In this document: positions 40,932 to 49,540 of the stretch, in pieces
Layout: every line of letters starts with the position of its first letter
How positions within the stretch are numbered: the first letter of the stretch is position 1
Assembly (NCBI RefSeq): GCF_025847275.1
Contig: NZ_JAOZEV010000021.1
Location: 1 to 49,760, forward strand
Source: Flavobacterium frigoritolerans
Lineage (GTDB): Bacteria > Bacteroidota > Bacteroidia > Flavobacteriales > Flavobacteriaceae
Direction of reading: 5' to 3'
DNA length: 49,760 bases
The notes under the pieces: generated by a model
What the model was told of the DNA's origin: nothing
What the model saw: the letters and a program-made list of their open reading frames with translations, nothing else
The model's database searches: none
Translations under genes and position numbers: made by a program

Positions 40932-42716
40932 TTATTCTATGGTCATAGATTTTAACTTGGTTCTATAAGCTTCTAGGGCTATAGATTTGGAAATGAATCC
41001 GTAATATTTTCCGTTTTTTATTACTGGTAAAAATGCCACTTTAGATGCTTCAAATTTATTCATCACAGTTTCCATGCTATCTATTGAGGAAATAGTTGCT
41101 GGAGGAGTCTTCATTATATCTTTTATCAAGGTATATTTTACTCTGTAAACATTAAATATAATCTCTCGAATGTCATTAAAATGTACTATTCCTACTAACT
41201 CTGAATCTGAATTTATTACCGCAAAAACAACTTGATTTGAATGCGAAATATAATCAACTAATTTACTAAGATGTTCATCTGGAGAAACCGTTAAATAATC
41301 GGTTTGAATGATAGAATCAATTTCTAGAGTTGATAAAATATTTGAATCTTTATTACTCGTAAATGCATGCCCTTTTTGGGCCAATCCTTTTACATCAAGA
41401 GAGTATTTTTCGAAACGTTTAGAAATAGCAAAACTAATCGAAGAGACAATCATAAGCGGAATCATTAAGCTATAACCACCCGTAATTTCGGCAATAAGGA
41501 AAATAGCAGTAAGAGGAGCATGAAATAATCCACTTAAAATTCCTGCCATTCCTACCATGGTAAAATTACTAATTGGTAATTGCGTAAGACCTGTAAGGCT
41601 AATGAATTTAGAAAAGAAATAACCTATATAAGAACCTAGAAATAGAGAAGGAGCAAAGTTACCACCATTACCACCGCTACCAATTGTTAAACCAGAAGCA
41701 AAAACTTTTACCATCATAGTGCATCCAACAAAAAGTAATAAAACCCACTGATTGTTTCTGAAGCTTTCAAATAAGGTATTATCCAATAATTTCCCTGGAT
41801 CACTTTCTGATAACGTTTTTATGCTTTCGTATCCTTCACCAAAAAGAGTTGGAAATATGAATATAAGAATTGCTAGCATCGAAGATCCAAATAGCGCTTT
41901 TTTATAAGCACTCATTTTTAATTTAGAAAAATAATGTTCTACTCTTTGGAAGTTTCGGGCATAATATACCGCTATAAAACCAGTTAATACCCCTAGAAGT
42001 ACATAGAAAGGAATATTGTGATAATCAAAAGTTTGTTGCTGTTTAAAATTTAATAAGATGTTTTCGTCCAAAACAATTGCCGAAACCAAAGCGCCAGTAG
42101 CAGCCGAAATCATAATTGGGGTAAATGCTGAAATACTTACATCAACCAATAAAACTTCGATAGCAAAAAGAACACCAGCAATTGGAGCGTTAAATGCCGC
42201 AGCAATTCCAGCTGCAACACCACAACCTATAAGTAACGTTCGGTCTTTATAAGGTAATTTGTAATTTTGAGCATAATTAGAGCCAAAAGCAGCTCCAGTA
42301 ACCACAATTGGACTTTCTAAACCTGCAGAACCACCAAGACCAACAGTAAGAGAGCTGGTGATAATTTGCGCATACATTTGCTTCTTAGGAATAATACTAG
42401 CTTTCTTAGCAACAGTATATAAAATCTGAGAAGTACCTTTTTCAATAGTTCCACCTAAGACTCTTTTTACCACAAAAACGGTGAGTAAGATACCAATGAT
42501 AGGCAAGATACTATTGATGAAACTTAGTTTTAGAATACCATTAATGTAAGTGGCAAACGAGAACACACTATGTGCAAAGGTTTTTAAGACAATTACAGCA
42601 AAGGCGCAGGAAATACCAACCAAAACACTGGACATGAATATAAATTGCTTTTGCGTCAATATAGATTGCAGCATAGCAATAATTGATTCGAATCTCCTGA
42701 AGTATTTTTTTAACAT
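40932..42716 (-). CDS. ClC-type chloride channel/antiporter with CBS domains
   Basis: 594 residues with about ten to twelve hydrophobic helices. The selectivity segments are GLGGSAGLESP (gating Glu at about 134, in place of the common GREGP), IAAAFNAPIAGVLFAIE, and GSGGNGGNFAPSLFLGSYIG. The C-terminal 130 residues contain two CBS modules (TDYLTVSPDEHLSKLVDYIS, LVGIVHFNDIREII; TPPATISSIDSMETVMNKFE, YYGFISKSIAL) that usually bind adenine nucleotides. Whether it is a channel or a chloride/proton exchanger cannot be decided without the inner glutamate. It stands alone. Confidence 0.93.
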   Translation of the reverse strand: MLKKYFRRFESIIAMLQSILTQKQFIFMSSVLVGISCAFAVIVLKTFAHSVFSFATYINGILKLSFINSILPIIGILLTVFVVKRVLGGTIEKGTSQILYTVAKKASIIPKKQMYAQIITSSLTVGLGGSAGLESPIVVTGAAFGSNYAQNYKLPYKDRTLLIGCGVAAGIAAAFNAPIAGVLFAIEVLLVDVSISAFTPIMISAATGALVSAIVLDENILLNFKQQQTFDYHNIPFYVLLGVLTGFIAVYYARNFQRVEHYFSKLKMSAYKKALFGSSMLAILIFIFPTLFGEGYESIKTLSESDPGKLLDNTLFESFRNNQWVLLLFVGCTMMVKVFASGLTIGSGGNGGNFAPSLFLGSYIGYFFSKFISLTGLTQLPISNFTMVGMAGILSGLFHAPLTAIFLIAEITGGYSLMIPLMIVSSISFAISKRFEKYSLDVKGLAQKGHAFTSNKDSNILSTLEIDSIIQTDYLTVSPDEHLSKLVDYISHSNQVVFAVINSDSELVGIVHFNDIREIIFNVYRVKYTLIKDIMKTPPATISSIDSMETVMNKFEASKVAFLPVIKNGKYYGFISKSIALEAYRTKLKSMTIE

Positions 42717-42744
42717 TATGTTTGAAAAAAGTTATATGATGGTA

Positions 42745-42752
42745 CAAATTTA
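42745..42752 (-). promoter_or_regulatory. Candidate -7 box of the ClC gene
   Basis: The minus strand reads TAAATTTG, a match to TAnnTTTG, ending 28 bases before the ATG at 42716. Confidence 0.5.
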
Positions 42753-42780
42753 GCCTTTAGAACCCAAATTAAACAATTTT

Positions 42781-42816
42781 AAAGCTGTTAATCTCTTTAA
42801 AGAAATTAACAGCTTT
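42781..42816 (-). terminator. Terminator of the ggt-acpH operon
   Basis: AAAGCTGTTAAT at 42781-42792 pairs perfectly with ATTAACAGCTTT at 42805-42816, with a further inner TCTTT/AAAGA pairing. It lies 28 bases beyond the stop of the gamma-glutamyltransferase gene, followed by T-rich sequence on the minus strand. Confidence 0.8.
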
Positions 42817-42844
42817 AAAAAAAGTATTCTAAAATGTTATTTAA

Positions 42845-44530
42845 TTAAAATCCAACGGCTGCATCATCTCCACGATAATCAGCACCACCTTCTAGTTTTT
42901 TGTTTGGTAAGACCAAAATAGCATCTACTTTTCCAATTACAGGAGGATTTTTTTCGTTGATGATATAATTTTTAGATTTTAGATAATCAAGTGTTTTTAT
43001 ATCAAATGCATTAGGTTCAAAAATCACATTGTCAGGTAGCCATTGGTGATGAAAACGGGGAGCATTTACAGCTTCTTGCATGCTGAAATTATATTCATAT
43101 ACATTTAAAATAGTTTGTAAAACCGATGTAATAATTGTAGAACCACCAGGAGTTCCAACAACCATATATAGACTACCATTTTTTTCAACGATTGTAGGAG
43201 TCATAGAACTTAACATTCTTTTTTGAGGAGCAATACTATTAGCTTCATTTCCTACTAATCCAAACATATTAGGTTCACCAGGTTTTACGCTAAAATCATC
43301 CATTTCGTTGTTTAAGAAAAAACCTAATTCGTCACAATAATATTTAGAACCGTATGCATCGTTAATTGTTGTTGTAGCTGCAACTGCATTCCCGAATTGA
43401 TCTACGATAGAATAGTGTGTTGTTTCGGTACTTTCGCTATATTTAACTTCTCCATGTTTTACATCCGAAGATAAAGTAGCTTTGTCAAAAGTAAAAGAAG
43501 ACATTCTTTGTTTTAAATACTCATCAGAAAGTAATCCTTTTAATGGAATTTTTACAAAATCTGGATCACCTAAGAAGTAGCTTCTATCAGCATAAGCTCT
43601 TCTTTCGGCTTCTACAATAACTTGAATTGCCTCAGCAGAATTATGTCCCATTTTTTCTAAATCGTAAGGCTCAATCATTTTTAAAATTTGTGCCAAACAA
43701 ATTCCGCCACTACTAGGAGGAGACATCGAGGTGATTTTTAAATCTTTGTAATTAAAAGTCAATGGTTTTCTCCACTTTACTTCATATGTTGCTAAATCTT
43801 TCATGGAGATAATCCCCCCTTTTTTGTTAAGATAATCAACTAATATTTTAGCAGTTTTTCCTTTGTAAAATTCATCGCGGCCATTTTTCTGAATTCTTTT
43901 TAAAGTTTCAGCAAGAGCAGTGTATTTAATAGTGTCATTTTCTTTATATACAGTTGCTAGCAAAGTATTTTTACCATTTCTTTCTATAATTACATCTCGA
44001 TAATCATTTAATCGTTTTTCTTGCTTTTTGGTTACAATAACGCCTCTTTCTGCAAGGGCAATAACTGGTTCCAGAATTGTTTTCATTGGTAAAGAACCAA
44101 ATTTTTTATGCACTGCAAAAACTCCTGCGACAGTTCCAGGTATTCCAATTGCTAGTGCAGTTTCAGTGCTTTTTCCTTTGATAACGTTTCCATTTTTGTC
44201 TAGAAACATATCTTTGGTAGCTTTCAAAGGCGCTCTTTCTCTGTAATCAAGAGAACCGACTTCGCCATTTGCTTTTCGGTACACCATAAATCCGCCGCCG
44301 CCAATGTTTCCAGCATAAGGAAAGGCAACAGCCAGTGCTAATTCGGTAGCAACCATCGCATCAAATGCATTTCCTCCTTTTTTCATGATATCGGCACCAA
44401 TTTTTGAAGCTTCTTCACGTGCCGAGACAACCATTGCTTTGTTTGTAACCAATCCTGTTGGTTGATTGGTTGAGTTCTGGGCAAAAGAGGTAAGAGAGAT
44501 AAAGTAGCATAAAAAGGCAATCTTTTTCAT
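42845..44530 (-). CDS. ggt: Gamma-glutamyltransferase
   Basis: 561 residues with a signal peptide (MKKIAFLCYFISLTSFAQ), so periplasmic. The N-terminal subunit has GGNAFDAMVATELALAV, GGGGFMVY and DYRERAP. The self-cleavage site lies before TTHYSIVDQFGNAVAATTT, where the first Thr (about residue 370) becomes the nucleophile of the small subunit. The GTPGGSTIIT motif follows late in the chain. The enzyme hydrolyses or transfers the gamma-glutamyl group of glutathione and related compounds. The start overlaps the upstream ACP phosphodiesterase gene by four bases. Confidence 0.96.
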   Translation of the reverse strand: MKKIAFLCYFISLTSFAQNSTNQPTGLVTNKAMVVSAREEASKIGADIMKKGGNAFDAMVATELALAVAFPYAGNIGGGGFMVYRKANGEVGSLDYRERAPLKATKDMFLDKNGNVIKGKSTETALAIGIPGTVAGVFAVHKKFGSLPMKTILEPVIALAERGVIVTKKQEKRLNDYRDVIIERNGKNTLLATVYKENDTIKYTALAETLKRIQKNGRDEFYKGKTAKILVDYLNKKGGIISMKDLATYEVKWRKPLTFNYKDLKITSMSPPSSGGICLAQILKMIEPYDLEKMGHNSAEAIQVIVEAERRAYADRSYFLGDPDFVKIPLKGLLSDEYLKQRMSSFTFDKATLSSDVKHGEVKYSESTETTHYSIVDQFGNAVAATTTINDAYGSKYYCDELGFFLNNEMDDFSVKPGEPNMFGLVGNEANSIAPQKRMLSSMTPTIVEKNGSLYMVVGTPGGSTIITSVLQTILNVYEYNFSMQEAVNAPRFHHQWLPDNVIFEPNAFDIKTLDYLKSKNYIINEKNPPVIGKVDAILVLPNKKLEGGADYRGDDAAVGF

Positions 44531-45111
44531 AATGAAAGTAATTTGTGATTAACATGTTGTTTTAATTCTTCAAAAAAGGCAGTGAATTCAGTCTCAAATT
44601 CGGCATAGAATTCTTTTAATTCCGCTGTAGCGAATTGCATTTTTGAAGTGTTTTTTGTTCTGCGATCCATCTGAGTAAGGATATGATTAATACCTTCGAT
44701 GGTTTGGTAACTTACCAGCCAATTTTCTTGAAACATAATCGGCATTATACGCTGCGTTTTTTCAGATAAGATATCATGATTTTTAGTCAAAGAATCGTAA
44801 AATCTCTTAACAAAGTCATCAAGTTTTTCATCAGAATAAACATTCCAGTTTTTGGCTAAAAAATGATCATAAAAAATATCAATGATAACGCCAGCATAAT
44901 GATGGTATTTTTCATGAAGCTTTTTGGTGCTTTTTCTAAACACAGGATGAGCATCGGTATAGGTGTCTATGGCGCGATGCAAAATTATGCCTTTTTGAAC
45001 TTCTGCAGGAAAATTTTCAAATTGTTTTCCTCGAATTCCATCGGCCATAAAATTGCCAATTTTGATTAAATCATTATCGCCAGAAAGATATATATGAGCT
45101 AAGAAATTCAT
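44527..45111 (-). CDS. acpH: ACP phosphodiesterase (AcpH, DUF479 family)
   Basis: 194 residues. MNFLAHIYLSGDNDLIKIGN, FMADGIRGKQFENFP, ILHRAIDTYTDAHPVFR and YAGVIIDIFYDHFLAKNW match AcpH, which removes the phosphopantetheine group from acyl carrier protein. The conserved His and Asp residues of an HD-like metal site (HRAIDTYTDAHP, DIFYDHF) are present. It is transcribed ahead of ggt with a four-base overlap; the pair has no obvious shared pathway. It is divergent from glmM. Confidence 0.9.
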   Translation of the reverse strand: MNFLAHIYLSGDNDLIKIGNFMADGIRGKQFENFPAEVQKGIILHRAIDTYTDAHPVFRKSTKKLHEKYHHYAGVIIDIFYDHFLAKNWNVYSDEKLDDFVKRFYDSLTKNHDILSEKTQRIMPIMFQENWLVSYQTIEGINHILTQMDRRTKNTSKMQFATAELKEFYAEFETEFTAFFEELKQHVNHKLLSL

Positions 45112-45269
45112 TTTTTTTGGAGTTACTAACGCTATAAAAAGACAGGGCGTTAAGTTTACTCTTGTAAATGTAATAAAAACTTTTCAACTCATTTACTTAA
45201 AAACACAGCGGTTTAGATACTTTTTTAAAATCTTGGCTTCTTATTATCATAGTTACTCCACAACTTTTT

Positions 45270-45277
45270 TATATTTG
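45270..45277 (+). promoter_or_regulatory. Candidate -7 box of glmM
   Basis: TATATTTG matches TAnnTTTG and ends 24 bases before the ATG at 45302. Confidence 0.55.
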
Positions 45278-45301
45278 TAGCAATAACCATAACTCGTTAA
45301 A

Positions 45302-46690
45302 ATGACTTTAATAAAATCGATATCAGGGATAAGAGGAACAATTGGAGGAAAAGTAGGTGATAATCTAACTCCGGTTGATGCAGTAAAATTTGCTTCGGCC
45401 TATGGAACATTCCTTAAAAATAATATTAAAAAAGAAAAACTAACTGTTGTAATTGGTCGTGATGCAAGAATTTCGGGGCCTATGATTCACAATTTGGTTG
45501 TAAATACATTAATAGGTTTAGGAATTAACGTTATAGATTTAGGACTTTCAACAACGCCAACTGTAGAAGTTGCTGTTCCTTTAGAAAAAGCAGATGGAGG
45601 AATAATACTTACAGCATCTCATAATCCAAAACAATGGAATGCATTAAAATTATTGAATGAAAAAGGTGAATTTCTAAATGGAGCTGAAGGAGCAAAAATT
45701 TTAGAAATTGCAGAAGCAGAAGCTTTCGATTTTTCGGATGTAGATAGTTTAGGAGAAATTACAACCAATGATGCTTATATGGATATTCATATCGATGAAG
45801 TTTTGAATTTACCTTTGGTAGATGTAGAAGCGGTAAAAGCAGCAAAATTTAAAGTTGTAGTTGATGGAGTAAATTCTTCAGGAGGAATAATTATTCCAAA
45901 ATTATTAGAATTAATGGGGGTTGAAGTAGTAAAGTTATATTGCGAACCAAACGGACATTTTCCTCATAACCCAGAACCATTAAAAGAACATCTTACAGAT
46001 ATATCGGAATTGGTTGTAAAAGAAAAGGCAGATTTAGGAGTAGTAGTAGATCCAGATGTAGATCGCTTGGCTTTTATTTGTGAAGACGGAGAAATGTTTG
46101 GTGAAGAATATACTTTAGTAGCTTGTGCAGATTATGTTTTGAGTAAAACACCAGGGAATACAGTTTCGAATATGTCGTCATCACGTGCATTAAGAGATGT
46201 TACAGTTTCTCATGGAGGAAAATACGAAGCCAGTGCAGTAGGAGAGGTGAATGTAGTAGAATTAATGAAAAAGAATAATGCTATTATTGGTGGTGAAGGA
46301 AATGGAGGAATTATTTATCCAGAGTCTCATTACGGAAGAGATAGTTTGGTAGGAGTAGCATTGTTTTTAACGCATTTAGCAAATAAGAAAATGACAGTTT
46401 CAGCTTTGCGAGCTTCATATCCTGAATATTATATGAGCAAAAATAAAATCGAATTAACGCCTCAGATAGATGTTGATGCGATTTTGATTGAAATGACAGA
46501 GAAATATAAAAATGAAGATATCACAACCATTGACGGAGTAAAAATTGATTTTGCTACAGAATGGGTTCATTTAAGAAAATCGAATACAGAACCAATAATT
46601 CGTATTTATACCGAAGCGCCATCTCAGGAAAAAGCAGATGTTTTGGCTTTAAGAATTATAGATGAAATAAAAGCAATTGCAGGAATTTAA
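45302..46690 (+). CDS. glmM: Phosphoglucosamine mutase
   Basis: 462 residues of the alpha-D-phosphohexomutase family. It starts LIKSISGIRGTIGG, has the catalytic phosphoserine loop ILTASHNPKQWNALKLL (Ser106), the metal-binding loop VVDPDVDRLAFICEDG, the sugar-binding GEGNGGIIYPESHYGRD and the phosphate-binding RKSNTEPIIRIYTEA. GlmM converts glucosamine-6-phosphate to glucosamine-1-phosphate for UDP-GlcNAc, needed for peptidoglycan and lipid A. A related phosphomannomutase specificity cannot be excluded by motif reading, since Bacteroidota carry several such paralogues. Confidence 0.9.
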   Translation: MTLIKSISGIRGTIGGKVGDNLTPVDAVKFASAYGTFLKNNIKKEKLTVVIGRDARISGPMIHNLVVNTLIGLGINVIDLGLSTTPTVEVAVPLEKADGGIILTASHNPKQWNALKLLNEKGEFLNGAEGAKILEIAEAEAFDFSDVDSLGEITTNDAYMDIHIDEVLNLPLVDVEAVKAAKFKVVVDGVNSSGGIIIPKLLELMGVEVVKLYCEPNGHFPHNPEPLKEHLTDISELVVKEKADLGVVVDPDVDRLAFICEDGEMFGEEYTLVACADYVLSKTPGNTVSNMSSSRALRDVTVSHGGKYEASAVGEVNVVELMKKNNAIIGGEGNGGIIYPESHYGRDSLVGVALFLTHLANKKMTVSALRASYPEYYMSKNKIELTPQIDVDAILIEMTEKYKNEDITTIDGVKIDFATEWVHLRKSNTEPIIRIYTEAPSQEKADVLALRIIDEIKAIAGI

Positions 46691-46715
46691 TTTCTGCGAT
46701 AGAATTGAATAAAAA

Positions 46716-46748
46716 ATGCCCCAAATAGTGTCTAACTTTTTGGGGCAT
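46716..46748. terminator. Bidirectional terminator between glmM and the acyltransferase gene
   Basis: ATGCCCCAAA at 46716-46725 pairs with TTTGGGGCAT at 46739-46748, with an A-run before it. The flanking genes converge here. Confidence 0.8.
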
Positions 46749-46797
46749 GTCCAATTTCGGGCATTTTTGTTTTACGACTTTTAAATTTCTGACTTAT

Positions 46798-47667
46798 TTA
46801 TCTTCGATGTTTCCATCTTTTATGAGTCCATAAATAGTACTCGGGAGCTTCAAGGATTTGTTTCTCAACTTCTCGCAGGTAAGTATGAGTAATTTCAAAA
46901 CCATCTGCTTTTTTGGGAGTATCACAAATAGGAATAAAAGTAGCCTCGTAATACCCGCGTTTTACCTTTTTTACCTTCACAAATAAAACACTCAAATTGT
47001 ATTTTCTTGCTAGCATTTCGGCACCAGTATGAACAGGAACTTCAATTCCCATAAAAGTATCCCAATGAAAGGCTCTGTCAAGTTTAGGAGATTGGTCACT
47101 AGCTAAGCCATACATACTTAAAATGCCTTCTCTCTGATTTTGTGCCATGAGTGGAATTATTTTTTTGGTTTCGACTAATTCAGCATCATACTTAGAACGA
47201 ATTTTTCGAACTAATTTGTCAAAATAAGGGTTCACAATTTTTTTATAAACTCCAATACCTCTAAATTTAATTTGCGAATTTATAGTTAATAGCCACTCCC
47301 AGCTAGCATAATGAGAAGCAACCAAAACGACGCTTTGACCTTTTTCTTCGTATTCTTTTATAAGTTCAATATTGGTAATGACAAAACGTTTGTGCATTTC
47401 TTCTGGAGAAATAGTCATTGTTTTTATCATTTCCAAAAACATGTCACACATGTGTTGGTAGAACTTTTTTTCAACTACTTTTCTTTCCGTTTCGCTAAGA
47501 TGAGGTAGTGCAAGAGCTAAATTCTCTTTAACTGTTTTTCTACGATACCCAATCAAATAATAAACAATGAAGTAAACAACATCAGAAAATAGATAAAAAA
47601 CTGGAAAAGGAAGTATCGATATAATCCAAAGTAATGGATATGAAAGTGTATAAACAAGGAATTGCAT
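46798..47667 (-). CDS. Lipid A-type acyltransferase (LpxL/HtrB family)
   Basis: 289 residues with a hydrophobic N-terminus (about 5-40). The acyltransferase H-X4-E motif is HYASWEW (His119, Glu124), followed by YKKIVNPYFDKLVRKIRSKY, the GLASDQSPKLDRAF motif and VPVHTGAEMLARKY. These are the marks of the LpxL/LpxM family, which adds secondary acyl chains to Kdo-lipid A. Together with kdsB it belongs to outer-membrane lipid synthesis. The exact acyl position cannot be read from sequence; some members act on other lysolipids. Confidence 0.92.
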   Translation of the reverse strand: MQFLVYTLSYPLLWIISILPFPVFYLFSDVVYFIVYYLIGYRRKTVKENLALALPHLSETERKVVEKKFYQHMCDMFLEMIKTMTISPEEMHKRFVITNIELIKEYEEKGQSVVLVASHYASWEWLLTINSQIKFRGIGVYKKIVNPYFDKLVRKIRSKYDAELVETKKIIPLMAQNQREGILSMYGLASDQSPKLDRAFHWDTFMGIEVPVHTGAEMLARKYNLSVLFVKVKKVKRGYYEATFIPICDTPKKADGFEITHTYLREVEKQILEAPEYYLWTHKRWKHRR

Positions 47668-47683
47668 GCGGTTTTATTTTTTA

Positions 47684-47691
47684 CAAATATA
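47684..47691 (-). promoter_or_regulatory. Candidate -7 box of the acyltransferase gene
   Basis: The minus strand reads TATATTTG, a match to TAnnTTTG, ending 16 bases before the ATG at 47667. Confidence 0.55.
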
Positions 47692-47780
47692 ACTCAAAAA
47701 TGAATAACGTATATCTTTTAATCAGTAACTGTCGTGTCTATGAGAATCACTATATTTACAATTCATTATAAATATAGAAT

Positions 47781-48419
47781 ATGAATACCATTTTGATAGG
47801 AATAATTGTTGCCAATGTTTTAGTTAGTTATAAGGGATTTAATGATCTTTCTTTTTTTAGAAAATATGAATTTCATGTTGGAAGTATTCGTTCAGGAGAG
47901 CAAATAAGAATGTTGACATCTGGTTTTCTGCATGTTGATATGATGCATTTGCTGTTTAATATGTTAACACTTTGGTTTTTTGCACCAGTAGTAATTAATC
48001 ATTTGGGAAATTTTTCGTTTGCATTGATTTACATAGGGAGTTTAGTTTTTGGAAGTTTGCTCACAATGGTATTTCATAAAAATGATTATAGTTATCGAGC
48101 AGTAGGAGCTTCAGGAGCTGTTACTGGAATCTTATATTCGGCAATATTGTTGCAGCCTAACATGATGTTGGGAATATTTTTTATAATTCCGATGCCAGCA
48201 TATCTTTTTGGAATCTTGTATTTGTTGTATTCTATATACGGAATGAGAGCTAAAAATGATAATATCGGGCATACGGCGCATTTTGGAGGAGCTATAGGTG
48301 GTTACTTGATTACTTTAATAAAAGAGCCAACATTAGTTTTTGATCATTCATTGATGGTCATCCTGTTAGCTATTCCAATTGGGGTGCTTTTTATAATGGC
48401 AAAGCTAGGAAAGCTATAA
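47781..48419 (+). CDS. Rhomboid family intramembrane serine protease
   Basis: 212 residues with six hydrophobic segments. The L1-loop and second-helix signature HVDMMHLLFNMLTLW (His51, His56, Asn60), the catalytic GASGAVTG (Ser111) and the histidine dyad partner in HTAHFGGAIGGYL (His167) are all present, so it should be an active protease that cleaves membrane proteins. The substrate is unknown. A near-consensus -7 box (TATATTTA at 47751-47758) lies 22 bases before the ATG. The SIMPL protein gene follows 50 bases later. Confidence 0.93.
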   Translation: MNTILIGIIVANVLVSYKGFNDLSFFRKYEFHVGSIRSGEQIRMLTSGFLHVDMMHLLFNMLTLWFFAPVVINHLGNFSFALIYIGSLVFGSLLTMVFHKNDYSYRAVGASGAVTGILYSAILLQPNMMLGIFFIIPMPAYLFGILYLLYSIYGMRAKNDNIGHTAHFGGAIGGYLITLIKEPTLVFDHSLMVILLAIPIGVLFIMAKLGKL

Positions 48420-48469
48420 TGGCACAACTTTTGAAAAGAATTAACAAAAAACAATTAAATAATACAAAT

Positions 48470-49162
48470 ATGAAAAAAGTAGCTTTATTTTTAACCCTTA
48501 TGTTTATGACTATGTCTTACGCTCAAGAAACTAAACAAATCCCTCAAATTAGTGTGTCTGGTGAAGGGAAAGTAAAAGTTGCTCCAGATCAGGCAACAAT
48601 ATTAGCAACCATTGAAACCAAAGGAAGCAATGCTAAAGATGTAAAAAAGCAAAACGATCAAAAGATGGATGCAGTATTGAAATTCATTAAAAAAATGAAT
48701 ATTCCAACAGCAGATTTTAAGACCAAACAAGTTTCGTTAAATCCTCAATATGATTATGAAAAAAAGAAACATAATTATAATGCTACACAAACAGTAGAAA
48801 TTTTATTGAAAGATTTAACTAAGTATGATGAATTAATGGAAGGATTAGTTGATCAAGGAATCAATCGTATCGACAATGTAACTTTTGAATCTTCTAAATT
48901 GGCACAACACGAGTCAGAAGCTAGAAAATTAGCTATAAAAGATGCAAAATCTAAAGCAGAGGATTATGTTTCTGTATTAGGACAAAAGGTAGGTAAAGCA
49001 ATTGTTATTTCAGATAACTCTCAAGGATACCGTCCACAACCTATGTATGCAGCTATGAAATCTATGGCAATGGATAGTGCAGGTGCAGCTTCTAATGAAA
49101 CGCTTGCGATTGGAGAGATAGAAATTGTATCGAATGTAAGCGTGAGTTTTATTTTGGAATAA
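48470..49162 (+). CDS. Secreted SIMPL domain (DUF541) protein
   Basis: 230 residues from ATG 48470. An upstream ATG at 48419 would add 17 residues before the signal peptide and is unlikely. The signal peptide is MKKVALFLTLMFMTMSYA, cleavage near AQ. The mature part starts IPQISVSGEGKVKVAPDQAT and contains IDNVTFESSKLAQHESEARK and LAIKDAKSKAEDYVSVLGQK, the SIMPL/DUF541 pattern (as in E. coli YggE). The domain forms oligomers and is linked to stress; a specific activity is unknown. It is likely co-transcribed with the rhomboid gene and ends at the terminator at 49183. Confidence 0.9.
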   Translation: MKKVALFLTLMFMTMSYAQETKQIPQISVSGEGKVKVAPDQATILATIETKGSNAKDVKKQNDQKMDAVLKFIKKMNIPTADFKTKQVSLNPQYDYEKKKHNYNATQTVEILLKDLTKYDELMEGLVDQGINRIDNVTFESSKLAQHESEARKLAIKDAKSKAEDYVSVLGQKVGKAIVISDNSQGYRPQPMYAAMKSMAMDSAGAASNETLAIGEIEIVSNVSVSFILE

Positions 49163-49182
49163 ATAAAATTCCTCTAAATAGT

Positions 49183-49217
49183 AAAATCCGTCATTTTATA
49201 AATGGCGGATTTTTTTT
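49183..49217 (+). terminator. Terminator of the rhomboid-SIMPL operon
   Basis: AAAATCCG-T-CATTT at 49183-49196 pairs with AAATG-G-CGGATTTT at 49200-49213 (one T-G wobble), followed by T to 49217. Confidence 0.85.
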
Positions 49218-49264
49218 GCTTAACTATTTCCCCATGAAGTAGTATGCAGTCTTCTTTTTATATA

Positions 49265-49448
49265 CTTATATATAAGGTATAGTATTGTCCTTATATATTA
49301 AGGAGTAGATAGAATTGATACAGGCAGGTCTTGTTGTGAGTTTCGGGAATAGTATAATTAAGTTGTTCCTAAGTGGTACTATATATAGGAGTCGCTTTTT
49401 TTTACGTTCTTATATATAGGAGTAATACTTGATTATACTATCTAGGAG
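49265..49448. repeat. Cluster of five CTTATATATAGGAGT-like boxes
   Basis: Boxes: CTTATATATAAGG at 49265-49277, CCTTATATATTAAGGAGT at 49289-49306, CTATATATAGGAGT at 49379-49392, CTTATATATAGGAGT at 49409-49423 and CTATCTAGGAG at 49438-49448. The first two are near-palindromes; the rest keep the AGGAG side. All are on the same strand and lie in one 184-base stretch. Confidence 0.6.
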
Positions 49449-49457
49449 AAGTTTTTA

Positions 49458-49540
49458 GGAGCTATTTCCTGCTATCCGCTCCAATCTTGTTCTTTTTAAG
49501 GGAAAAAGCCCAAGGATTTCCACTGCTATCAGGGCTAGGG
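49458..49540. repeat. Dispersed hairpin-core element, copy B
   Basis: Begins GGAGCTATTTCCTGCTATCC and ends TATCAGGGCTAGG. The core hairpin pairs CTTG (49486-49489) with CAAG (49511-49514) and CTTTTT (49492-49497) with AAAAAG (49503-49508). The ends agree with copy A at 36601-36697, and the core does not. Confidence 0.6.

Noticed and set aside
45302..46690. Phosphomannomutase as the primary call
   Set aside because: The TASHNP, DPDVDR and GEGNGG motifs fit both; the overall pattern and usual flavobacterial annotation favour phosphoglucosamine mutase, and the doubt is noted in the entry.
48419..48469. Upstream ATG for the SIMPL protein
   Set aside because: It would put 17 polar residues before a standard signal peptide, so ATG 48470 is preferred.
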